This document shows positions 34,894 through 42,403 of a stretch of DNA of 64,000 nt, one piece after another. The stretch is from Desulfovibrio desulfuricans (lineage in GTDB: Bacteria; Desulfobacterota; Desulfovibrionia; Desulfovibrionales; Desulfovibrionaceae), in NCBI RefSeq assembly GCF_004801255.1, contig NZ_CP036295.1, forward strand, positions 2,504,001 through 2,568,000, in the 5' to 3' direction. Every line of letters starts with the position of its first letter. Position 1 is the stretch's first letter. The notes under the pieces were generated by a model, which saw only the letters and a program-made list of their open reading frames with translations, did no database searches and was not told where the DNA came from. The position numbers and the translations under genes are program-made.

Positions 34894-35038
34894 CTATTCA
34901 ACACATGCGAGTTTCAACCCGACGCGTAGAAACATAATATTACCAGCTAGATGAAATCTTAGCCCAGAGGGCAGCGTATAGAAATGAAGCGTCGGAATAT
35001 GGTTGAAGGCGGCCACAAATCACTCTCAAACATTAGAT

Positions 35039-35064
35039 CCGCAGAAGCTGTGCAACTTCGGCGG
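35039..35064. repeat. Degenerate third copy of the palindromic repeat
   Basis: 22 of 26 bases match the palindrome core seen at 30671 and 32632; the right arm GCAACTTCGGCGG is identical. Confidence 0.6.
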
Positions 35065-35186
35065 CCCAAACATTTGCACCCCGCTCCCCCAAAAAGACTG
35101 TGGCAGATTAGGCAGCATTGGCGCGTAGTTCCGGCAGGTCTTGCATTCATGCAAATTATTGCTATAGGCGATCCACGGAGGTTTTT

Positions 35187-35693
35187 ATGAATGTACCCAA
35201 AGGCTGCCTTGCTTTTGCAATGGCTTTGTTCTGGCTGTCTGGTTCTCCCGCTTTCGCGGGGAGTCTGGACAGTTTTTCGGACATGCTGGGAAATCTCTCT
35301 GACATGGCGCGGGCGGCAGACCGTGCGCACGATGACTATCTTGATGCCATGAACGGAGGACGCGACTATGGCCGCTATGAGCGGGACTGGCGCCAGCGTG
35401 AATCTGATCTTGAACGCGCACGGATGCGCACCATGGCGCGGATGGCAGGTGTATCCGAATCACGCATTCGCAATATGCGGCAGGACGGCATGAGCTGGGG
35501 GGGCATTGCCCGCCGTTACGATATCGACCCTGACCGTTTTTACGGCAGATCACCCTATGACAATGACCGCGACAACTGGCGCGGGAATCCCCCCGGTCTG
35601 GCTAAAAAGGGAGGCACTCCTCCCGGTCTTGAAAAGAAAGGCGGCATGCCTCCCGGACAGGCAAAAAAAATGCGCCGCAATGACGATTACTGA
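35187..35693 (+). CDS. Exported hypothetical protein with C-terminal PPG-lysine repeats
   Basis: A 168-residue protein of unknown function. The ATG at 35187 follows a GGAGG site. A clear signal peptide ends at AFA-GSLDS. The mature part is charged and helical (RYERDWRQRESDLERARMR), has a helix-turn segment ISWGG-like (DGMSWGGIARRYDID), and ends in three repeats: NPPGLAKKGG, TPPGLEKKGG and MPPGQAKKM. The basic Pro-Gly-Lys tail suggests binding to an acidic surface such as peptidoglycan, LPS or nucleic acid. It is followed by a strong terminator. Confidence 0.75.
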   Translation: MNVPKGCLAFAMALFWLSGSPAFAGSLDSFSDMLGNLSDMARAADRAHDDYLDAMNGGRDYGRYERDWRQRESDLERARMRTMARMAGVSESRIRNMRQDGMSWGGIARRYDIDPDRFYGRSPYDNDRDNWRGNPPGLAKKGGTPPGLEKKGGMPPGQAKKMRRNDDY

Positions 35694-35700
35694 TCCTATG

Positions 35701-35740
35701 CAACAGGAAAGGCCGCCCAAATGGGCGGCCTTTCCTGTTG
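35701..35740. terminator. Bidirectional terminator
   Basis: An 18-bp perfect inverted repeat (CAACAGGAAAGGCCGCCC) around a 4-nt loop, between the exported protein gene and the ars operon. Confidence 0.8.
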
Positions 35741-35796
35741 CATCCATACCTTGCGCACAGGCCAAAACATATCGACCTGCGCATGGCGCGGCCCCG

Positions 35797-36855
35797 TCAG
35801 ACCTCTTCACGCCCGACAAAATACCGGCGGCGTATGTACAGGGACACATTTACAAGGGCTATCAGTACCGGCACTTCGACCAGCGGGCCGATAACGGCCA
35901 CAAAGGCCTCGCCCGAATCGAGGCCGAACACGGCGATGGCCACGGCAATGGCCAGCTCAAAGTTGTTGGAGGCAGCGGTAAACGACAAGGTCGCCGACTG
36001 CTCGTAGTTTGCCCCTGCCCGCCACGAAAGGTAAAACGACAGCAAAAACATGATGATAAAATACACCAGCAGGGGGATGGCCACCTTCACCACATCCATA
36101 GGCAGCTGCACAATGTACTCGCCCTTGAGCGAAAACATCACAATAATGGTGAACAGCAGCGCCCGCAGCGTCCAGGGGCTTATGCGGGGGATAAAGACAT
36201 TCTCATACCACTCGAGCCCCTTGACCTTGAGCCCGTAAATGCGCGAAGCCACGCCGGCGATAAAGGGTATGCCCAGATAGATAAATACGCTCTCGGCAAT
36301 CTGCCCCATGCTCACGTTGACAACAGCGCCCGAAAGCCCCAGCCAGCCGGGCAGCACGGTGATGAACACATAGGCGTAGACCGAAAAAAACAGCACCTGA
36401 AATATGGCGTTAAAGGCCACCAGCCCCGCGCAATACTCCCTGTCGCCACCGGCGAGGTCGTTCCACACAATGACCATGGCGATGCACCGGGCAAGGCCTA
36501 TGAGTATCAGGCCCACCATGTAGCTGTTGTTGCCGGAGAGAAAGGCTAAGGCCAGCAAGAACATGAGCACCGGGCCGATAATCCAGTTTTGCGCGAGCGA
36601 GAGCAGCAAAACCTTTTTATTGCGAAACACCCGCCCGAGCTGCTCGTATTTCACCTTTGCCAGCGGCGGGTACATCATCAGGATCAGGCCGATGGCAATG
36701 GGAATATTGGTTGTGCCCACCTGAAAAAAGTTGATCACGTTTTTTACGCCCGGCATGGCCCAACCAAGCCCCACGCCCGCAAGCATGGCGAGAAAAATCC
36801 ACAGGGTCAGAAACCGGTCGAGAAACGACAGCCGCTGCAGCGTTGATTGACTCAT
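35797..36855 (-). CDS. acr3: Arsenite efflux transporter, ACR3 family
   Basis: Inner-membrane arsenite/H+ antiporter that expels As(III). The 352-residue protein has about ten hydrophobic segments, and the family motif with the essential Cys: [19 protein letters not shown]. Other ACR3 signatures are [10 protein letters not shown] and [20 protein letters not shown]. It is last in the arsR-arsC-acr3 operon, 12 bp after arsC. Confidence 0.94.
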   Translation of the reverse strand: MSQSTLQRLSFLDRFLTLWIFLAMLAGVGLGWAMPGVKNVINFFQVGTTNIPIAIGLILMMYPPLAKVKYEQLGRVFRNKKVLLLSLAQNWIIGPVLMFLLALAFLSGNNSYMVGLILIGLARCIAMVIVWNDLAGGDREYCAGLVAFNAIFQVLFFSVYAYVFITVLPGWLGLSGAVVNVSMGQIAESVFIYLGIPFIAGVASRIYGLKVKGLEWYENVFIPRISPWTLRALLFTIIVMFSLKGEYIVQLPMDVVKVAIPLLVYFIIMFLLSFYLSWRAGANYEQSATLSFTAASNNFELAIAVAIAVFGLDSGEAFVAVIGPLVEVPVLIALVNVSLYIRRRYFVGREEV

Positions 36856-36867
36856 GATTTCATCTCC

Positions 36868-37341
36868 CTACTGACCGGCAATGCCGTCAAGAATACCCTG
36901 CAAACCATCCGCATCCACGCCGGGATGCGCCTCCAGCTGTCGCACCAGGGCCGTTATGCGCCTGCGCAGTACCGCCAGCGTTTCCGCAAAGGCAGCCCTG
37001 ACGGCGGCATCGTCCCCCTGCACGCTGGCCGGGTCGGGCATGCCCCAATGGCAGCGCACCACCTTGCCAAAGTACACGGGGCACGCCTCGCCCGCCGCGT
37101 TGGCGCACAGGGTTATGACCACGCCGGGCTTTTCCGCCAGATCATCCCACGACTTGCTCGCAAGCCCCTGGGTTGCAATGCCCGCATCGCTCAGCGCCTC
37201 AAGGGCACGCGGGTGCACATGGCCCGCAGGCCTGCTGCCCGCGCTCTGTACCGAAACCCCAGCCGGGGCCATGGAGCGAAAGAGCGCCTCGGCGATGATT
37301 GAACGGCACGAATTGCCAGTGCACAAAAAAAGAATGTTCAT
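36868..37341 (-). CDS. arsC: Arsenate reductase ArsC (low-molecular-weight phosphatase fold)
   Basis: Reduces arsenate to arsenite for export. The 157-residue protein begins MNILFLCTGNSCRSIIAEA, so the P-loop CX5R is Cys7 to Arg13, and it carries the two further Cys of the thioredoxin-coupled class: Cys79 and Cys86 (LCANAAGEACPVY). SAGSRPAGHVHPRAL is also typical. It lies between arsR and acr3. Confidence 0.94.
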   Translation of the reverse strand: MNILFLCTGNSCRSIIAEALFRSMAPAGVSVQSAGSRPAGHVHPRALEALSDAGIATQGLASKSWDDLAEKPGVVITLCANAAGEACPVYFGKVVRCHWGMPDPASVQGDDAAVRAAFAETLAVLRRRITALVRQLEAHPGVDADGLQGILDGIAGQ

Positions 37342-37362
37342 ATCCGCTCCTGTTTATTGATG

Positions 37363-37674
37363 TCAGCGGCACTGCCTGCAGTAATCAGGGTCGCCCGAGC
37401 AGCACTCGTCGGTCAGATAGGCTATGACCTCAAGCATCAAAGGTATGCTCGCCCGGTATCGGGTGTTGCGCCCCTCGCGCTCCATGCTCGCAAGCCCGCT
37501 GTGAACAATCGCCTTGAGATGAAACGACAGATTGGTCTTGGGAATGCCCGCGAGCTGCGATATCTCCCCGGCTATCAGCCCGTCCGGCGCATGCTTTACC
37601 AATAATCTGAAAATATTAAGACGATCCTCTGATGTCAGGGCCTCAAATATTCTGGTGGCGTCTTCCGTTTTCAT
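37363..37674 (-). CDS. arsR: ArsR-family arsenical-responsive repressor
   Basis: Winged-helix repressor that leaves DNA on binding As(III). The 103-residue protein has IFEALTSEDRLNIFRLLV, the recognition helix in IPKTNLSFHLKAIVHSGL and the wing REGRNTRYRAS. The C-terminus is Cys-rich (DECCSGDPDYCRQCR), the likely metalloid site. I place the start at ATG 37674. An upstream TTG at 37689 would lie inside the operator-like palindrome. It heads the ars operon. Confidence 0.92.
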   Translation of the reverse strand: MKTEDATRIFEALTSEDRLNIFRLLVKHAPDGLIAGEISQLAGIPKTNLSFHLKAIVHSGLASMEREGRNTRYRASIPLMLEVIAYLTDECCSGDPDYCRQCR

Positions 37675-37684
37675 TGGATGACTA

Positions 37685-37700
37685 TTCAATACACATTGAA
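37685..37700. promoter_or_regulatory. Probable ArsR operator
   Basis: TTCAATACACATTGAA: a perfect 6-bp inverted repeat with a 4-bp spacer, 11 bp before the arsR start. The position suggests autoregulation of the ars operon. Confidence 0.65.
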
Positions 37701-37842
37701 CAATGTCAAGCCAGCTGCACGCGCAAAATCCCGCGCGATTTAATACAAATTTTATATCCTCTCCAAAAGTTTAACACCCATTTTATACGCTTTTTCATAC
37801 CGTGCATCTGCGGGCTCTCTCCGGGCCCCACAGGAGGACGTT

Positions 37843-39594
37843 ATGGAAAACATGATCGGGCAATGCCTGCTGTACATCGCGCTGCTTGCGCTGCTTGCAT
37901 GGCCACTGGGAATTTATATGGGCAAGGTCATGGACGGCGAGCAACTCTGGCTGCAAAAAATTATTGGCCCATGCGAGCGCGGCATATACCGCGTCATGGG
38001 CATCGACCCGACAGAGCAGATGGGCTGGAAGCGCTATCTCTGCTGCGTGCTGCTGTTCAGCATTGTCAGCATCGCGCTTCTGATGCTGCTGCTCATGACC
38101 CAGCGCAGCCTGCCCCTGAACCCGCAGGGCATAGCCGACACAAGCTGGGATCTGGCCCTGAACACGGCCGTGAGCTTTGTCACCAATACTAACTGGCAGG
38201 CATACTCTGGCGAAAGCGCCATGAGCTATCTGGCCCAGATGGCTGGCCTCACGGTGCAGAATTTTGTCTCCGCCGCTGCGGGCATTGCGGTGCTGTTTGC
38301 CCTCATACGCGGCCTGCGCGCCGGCAACGCCAAGGGTATGGGCAATTTTTGGGCGGACGCAACCCGCGCCACCCTGTATATTCTTGTACCGCTGTCGCTG
38401 GCGCTTTCGCTGCTGCTGATCTGGCAGGGAGTGCCGCAGAACTTTGCCGCATACAAAACCGTTGCCCTGCTTGAGCCGCTCGCTGACGACAATGGGGTGA
38501 AGATTGCGGAGCAGATGGTCCCCATGGGGCCGCAGGCCTCGCAGGTAGCGCCCAAGCAGCTGGGCACCAACGGCGGCGGATACAACGGCGTCAATTCCGC
38601 CCACCCGCACGAAAACCCCACCCCGCTCGCAAACCTGCTTGAGATGCTCTCGCTGCTGCTTATCCCGGCGGGCCTGTGCTTTACCTTTGGCAGGCAGATT
38701 GGCGACATGCGCCAGGGCGCTGCCATATTCATTGCCATGACCCTGCTGCTGACAGCCGCCATAGGTTTTACCGCCTGGGCGGAACAATCGGCCACGCCGC
38801 AGCTGGCGCAGGCCGGTCAGGTCGATCTGGCGGCCCGCGCGGCGCCTCTGGCGCAGGCTGGCGGCAATATGGAAGGCAAGGAAACGCGCTTTGGCGTCGC
38901 CAACAGCGCCCTGTGGGCAGCCGCCACAACGGCCGCCTCCAACGGCTCCGTCAACGCCATGCACGACAGCCTCACCCCGCTTGGAGGGCTCGTGCCCATG
39001 GTGCTCATGCAGCTTGGCGAGGTGGTGTTTGGCGGCGTTGGCAGCGGCCTGTTCGGCATGCTGGCCTTTGTGCTGCTCACGGTCTTCATGGCCGGGCTGA
39101 TGGTGGGCCGCACCCCCGAGTATCTGGGCAAAAAGGTGGAACCCTACGAAATGAAGATGGCCGTGGTGATCTGCCTGACCACGCCTGTGGTCATACTGGC
39201 CGGGGCCGGGCTTATGAGCCTTGTTCCGCAGGTGGTGGAAAGCCTCAACAATTCCCTGCCGCACGGCTTCAGCGAGATACTCTACACGGCCACCTCCGCC
39301 GGGGCCAACAACGGCTCGGCCTTTGGCGGCCTCAACGCCAACACGCCCTTTATAAATGTTTTGCTGAGCGCGCTTATGCTGGCCGGGCGATTTATTCCCA
39401 TCGCCGCCATCCTTGCCATAGCGCAGAGCATGAAGGGCAAAAAAGTTCTGGCCCGGAGCGCGGGCACGCTTTCCACCTGCAACGGCATGTTTGTGTTTTT
39501 GCTTGTCTTTGTGGTGCTGCTGGTGGGCGCGCTGAGTTTCTTTCCCGCTCTGGCCCTCGGGCCTGTGGCCGAACATCTGCAAATGGCGCGCTAA
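37843..39594 (+). CDS. kdpA: Potassium-transporting ATPase subunit KdpA
   Basis: K+-selective channel-like subunit of the high-affinity KdpFABC pump. The 583-residue membrane protein has the selectivity-filter-like segments TNGGGYNGVNSAHPHENPT and TSAGANNGSAFGGLNANTPF, plus the N-terminal RGLRAGNAKGMGNFWADATR. It is slightly longer than E. coli KdpA. The ATG at 37843 has a GGAGGA site. I find no kdpF between arsR and kdpA. The AT-rich upstream region (37700-37842) is where a KdpE-dependent promoter would lie. Confidence 0.96.
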   Translation: MENMIGQCLLYIALLALLAWPLGIYMGKVMDGEQLWLQKIIGPCERGIYRVMGIDPTEQMGWKRYLCCVLLFSIVSIALLMLLLMTQRSLPLNPQGIADTSWDLALNTAVSFVTNTNWQAYSGESAMSYLAQMAGLTVQNFVSAAAGIAVLFALIRGLRAGNAKGMGNFWADATRATLYILVPLSLALSLLLIWQGVPQNFAAYKTVALLEPLADDNGVKIAEQMVPMGPQASQVAPKQLGTNGGGYNGVNSAHPHENPTPLANLLEMLSLLLIPAGLCFTFGRQIGDMRQGAAIFIAMTLLLTAAIGFTAWAEQSATPQLAQAGQVDLAARAAPLAQAGGNMEGKETRFGVANSALWAAATTAASNGSVNAMHDSLTPLGGLVPMVLMQLGEVVFGGVGSGLFGMLAFVLLTVFMAGLMVGRTPEYLGKKVEPYEMKMAVVICLTTPVVILAGAGLMSLVPQVVESLNNSLPHGFSEILYTATSAGANNGSAFGGLNANTPFINVLLSALMLAGRFIPIAAILAIAQSMKGKKVLARSAGTLSTCNGMFVFLLVFVVLLVGALSFFPALALGPVAEHLQMAR

Positions 39595-39624
39595 CTCACG
39601 CGCCCGCTATATAAGGATACTGCC

Positions 39625-41700
39625 ATGTCAGCCAAAACCGCACCTGTCGGGCACGACGCCCGCGTACTCCAGCGGGCCATGCATGATTCGCTCACCAAGC
39701 TGGCCCCGCATATTCAGGCCCGCAATTTCGTCATGTTTACCGTATACCTGTCGGCCATACTGACCACGGGTCTGGCCGCAGCCAACGCTGCCGGCGTCAT
39801 GCCCGACAGTCCCGGTCAGGGCGCGTTTGCCGTCGCCATAGCCGCCATACTCTGGTTTACGGTGCTGTTTGCCAATTTTGCGGAGGCCATTGCCGAGGGC
39901 CGGGGCAAGGCCCAGGCCGACAGCCTGCGCAAATCGCGCAAAAGCGTCGACGCCCGCAGGCTGGAGAACCCCGCCAACCGCGATATCTTTGTCATGACGC
40001 CTTCAACAGCGCTCAAACCGGGCGACCATGTGCTTGTGCTGGCGGGCGAGCTTATCCCCGCCGACGGAGACGTAACCGAAGGGGCCGCCTCGGTGGACGA
40101 AAGCGCCATCACGGGCGAATCCGCCCCGGTCATACGCGAGAGCGGCGGCGACCGCAGCGCGGTCACCGGCGGCACCACGGTGCTCTCCGACTGGCTGGTG
40201 CTGCGCGTGACCAGCGAGGTGGGCCGCAGTTTTCTGGACAGGATGATCGCCATGGTCGAGGGAGCCGCCCGGCAAAAGACGCCCAACGAAATTGCGCTCA
40301 ACATCCTGCTGGTGGCGCTTACGGTCATCTTTGTGCTGGTCACGGCAACCCTGTGGTGCTTTGCGCGCTTTGCGGCCGGGCAGAGCAACGCCGCCAACCC
40401 GGCTGACGTCATCTCGCTGGTGGCGCTCTTTGTCTGCCTGGCCCCCACCACCATCGGCGCGCTGCTCTCGTCCATCGGCATTGCGGGCATGAGCCGTCTT
40501 AACCAGGCAAACGTGCTGGCCATGAGCGGCCGCGCCATTGAAGCGGCGGGCGATGTGGATGTGCTGCTGCTCGACAAGACAGGCACCATCACCCTGGGCA
40601 ACCGGCTGGCGGTCAGTTTTATGCCGGTGGACGGTCACAACGAGCACCAGCTGGCCGAGGCCGCCCGTCTTGCCTCGCTGGCGGACGAAACCCCCGAGGG
40701 CCGCAGCATAGTGCTGCTGGCCGACAGCCTGTGCCCGACGCGTGCATGTACCGGCGAAAGCGATGCGGTTTTTGTGCCCTTTTCGGCCCACACCCGCATG
40801 AGCGGCGTGGATGCGCACGGCTCAAGCATCCGCAAGGGCGCGGCCGACGCCGTGCGCGACTTTGTGGAAAAACTGGGTGGGCGCTTGAGCCAGCAGTGCG
40901 ACGAAGTGGTGCAGACCATCGCCCGGCAGGGCGGCACGCCGCTGGTTGTGGCGCACGATGCGGCGGTGCTCGGCGTTGTGCACCTCAAGGACGTCATCAA
41001 GGAGGGCGTGCGCGACAAATTTGGCGAGCTGCGCCGCATGGGCATTAAAACCGTCATGATCACGGGCGACAATCCGCTTACTGCGGCAGCCATCGCCGCC
41101 GAGGCCGGGGTGGACGATTTTTTGGCCGAGGCGACGCCTGAAACAAAGCTGGCACTTATCCGCGAGTTTCAGGCCAAGGGGCATCTGGTCGCCATGACCG
41201 GCGACGGCACCAACGACGCCCCGGCCCTGGCCCAGGCCGACGTGGCCGTGGCCATGAACACGGGCACCCAGGCCGCCAAGGAAGCGGGCAACATGGTCGA
41301 TCTGGATTCATCGCCCACCAAGCTGCTGGACATCGTGCGCATCGGCAAGCAGTTGCTCATGACGCGCGGCAGCCTGACGACCTTTTCGCTTGCCAACGAC
41401 GCGGCAAAATACTTTGCCATTATCCCGGCGCTGTTCATGGGCCTGTATCCGGGGCTTGCCGCCCTCAACATCATGGGCCTGCACAGCCCGCAAAGCGCCA
41501 TACTGGCGGCCACAATCTATAATGCGCTTATTATCGTGGCGCTTATTCCGCTGGCGCTGCGGGGGGTAAAATACCGCGAGGAGAGTTCCGGCCACCTGCT
41601 GCGCCGCAACCTGTTCATCTACGGTCTCGGCGGCCTTGCCGCCCCCTTTGTTGCCATCAAATGCATCGACCTCTGCCTCGTGGCCCTTGGTCTGGCATAA
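39625..41700 (+). CDS. kdpB: Potassium-transporting ATPase ATP-binding subunit KdpB
   Basis: P-type ATPase subunit that powers K+ uptake. The 691-residue protein shows the phosphorylation site [11 protein letters not shown], the TGES motif (AITGESAPV), the [19 protein letters not shown] hinge and [18 protein letters not shown]. It is 30 bp after kdpA. Confidence 0.97.
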   Translation: MSAKTAPVGHDARVLQRAMHDSLTKLAPHIQARNFVMFTVYLSAILTTGLAAANAAGVMPDSPGQGAFAVAIAAILWFTVLFANFAEAIAEGRGKAQADSLRKSRKSVDARRLENPANRDIFVMTPSTALKPGDHVLVLAGELIPADGDVTEGAASVDESAITGESAPVIRESGGDRSAVTGGTTVLSDWLVLRVTSEVGRSFLDRMIAMVEGAARQKTPNEIALNILLVALTVIFVLVTATLWCFARFAAGQSNAANPADVISLVALFVCLAPTTIGALLSSIGIAGMSRLNQANVLAMSGRAIEAAGDVDVLLLDKTGTITLGNRLAVSFMPVDGHNEHQLAEAARLASLADETPEGRSIVLLADSLCPTRACTGESDAVFVPFSAHTRMSGVDAHGSSIRKGAADAVRDFVEKLGGRLSQQCDEVVQTIARQGGTPLVVAHDAAVLGVVHLKDVIKEGVRDKFGELRRMGIKTVMITGDNPLTAAAIAAEAGVDDFLAEATPETKLALIREFQAKGHLVAMTGDGTNDAPALAQADVAVAMNTGTQAAKEAGNMVDLDSSPTKLLDIVRIGKQLLMTRGSLTTFSLANDAAKYFAIIPALFMGLYPGLAALNIMGLHSPQSAILAATIYNALIIVALIPLALRGVKYREESSGHLLRRNLFIYGLGGLAAPFVAIKCIDLCLVALGLA

Positions 41701-41711
41701 GGAGACACGCC

Positions 41712-42377
41712 ATGTTGACCCTTACACTGCTACGCCGCTCGCTGGTTTTTCTGCTTGTCATGACGGCCCTTACCTGCGCCTATACCGGAGTGCTCACGCT
41801 TGCGGGCAATACCCTGTTTCCATTTCAGGCGCAGGGCAGTATCCTCAGCCTGCACGGCAGGCACTACAGCACCCTGCTGGGGCAGCCCTTTGCGGCCCCC
41901 AACCATCTTTGGGGCCGCCCCGTGAGCGCTGATCTGGCCACATACTCCGACCGGGGGCAGCCGCTGTTTTACGCTGGCCCCAGCAACAAAAGCCCGGCCC
42001 TGCCGGAATACGCCGCAACCATGCGCGAGCGCCTTGAGCGCATCCACATGGCGCACCCCGAAAAATCTGGTCAGCCTGTGCCCGTGGATCTGCTGACGGA
42101 GTCGGGCAGCGGGCTTGACCCGCACATTTCGCCCGCCGCAGCGGAGTATCAGGTAGAGCGGCTGGCCCGCGCCACCGGCTTTACGGCTGCCGAGGTGCGC
42201 CGTACCATAGCCATGTATACGCAGGGCCGCACCCTGGGACTGCTGGGCGAACCCCGCATCAATGTGCTGGAGGTCAATCTGGCCCTTGACGGTCTGCTGC
42301 CCAGCGGACGGGCCACCCCGACCGCCCCGGCGGGCGAGGCTGCGCCTTCCGGCGTTCTGACGGAGCAGCAACGGTAA
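41712..42377 (+). CDS. kdpC: Potassium-transporting ATPase subunit KdpC
   Basis: Single-span subunit that raises ATP affinity and holds the complex together. The 221-residue protein has one N-terminal helix (LVFLLVMTALTCAYTGVLTL), then SGSGLDPHISPAAAEYQVERLA and NVLEVNLALDGL. A Pro/Ala tail extends beyond the usual end. The ATG at 41712 follows GGAGA. Confidence 0.95.
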   Translation: MLTLTLLRRSLVFLLVMTALTCAYTGVLTLAGNTLFPFQAQGSILSLHGRHYSTLLGQPFAAPNHLWGRPVSADLATYSDRGQPLFYAGPSNKSPALPEYAATMRERLERIHMAHPEKSGQPVPVDLLTESGSGLDPHISPAAAEYQVERLARATGFTAAEVRRTIAMYTQGRTLGLLGEPRINVLEVNLALDGLLPSGRATPTAPAGEAAPSGVLTEQQR

Positions 42378-42403
42378 CAGCACCCCGCAGCTACGGACAT
42401 ACC

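Noticed and set aside
37795..39582. A 595-codon minus-strand frame over kdpA
   Set aside because: Low-complexity His/Gln/Lys translation, antisense to an unmistakable kdpA, with no ribosome-binding site.
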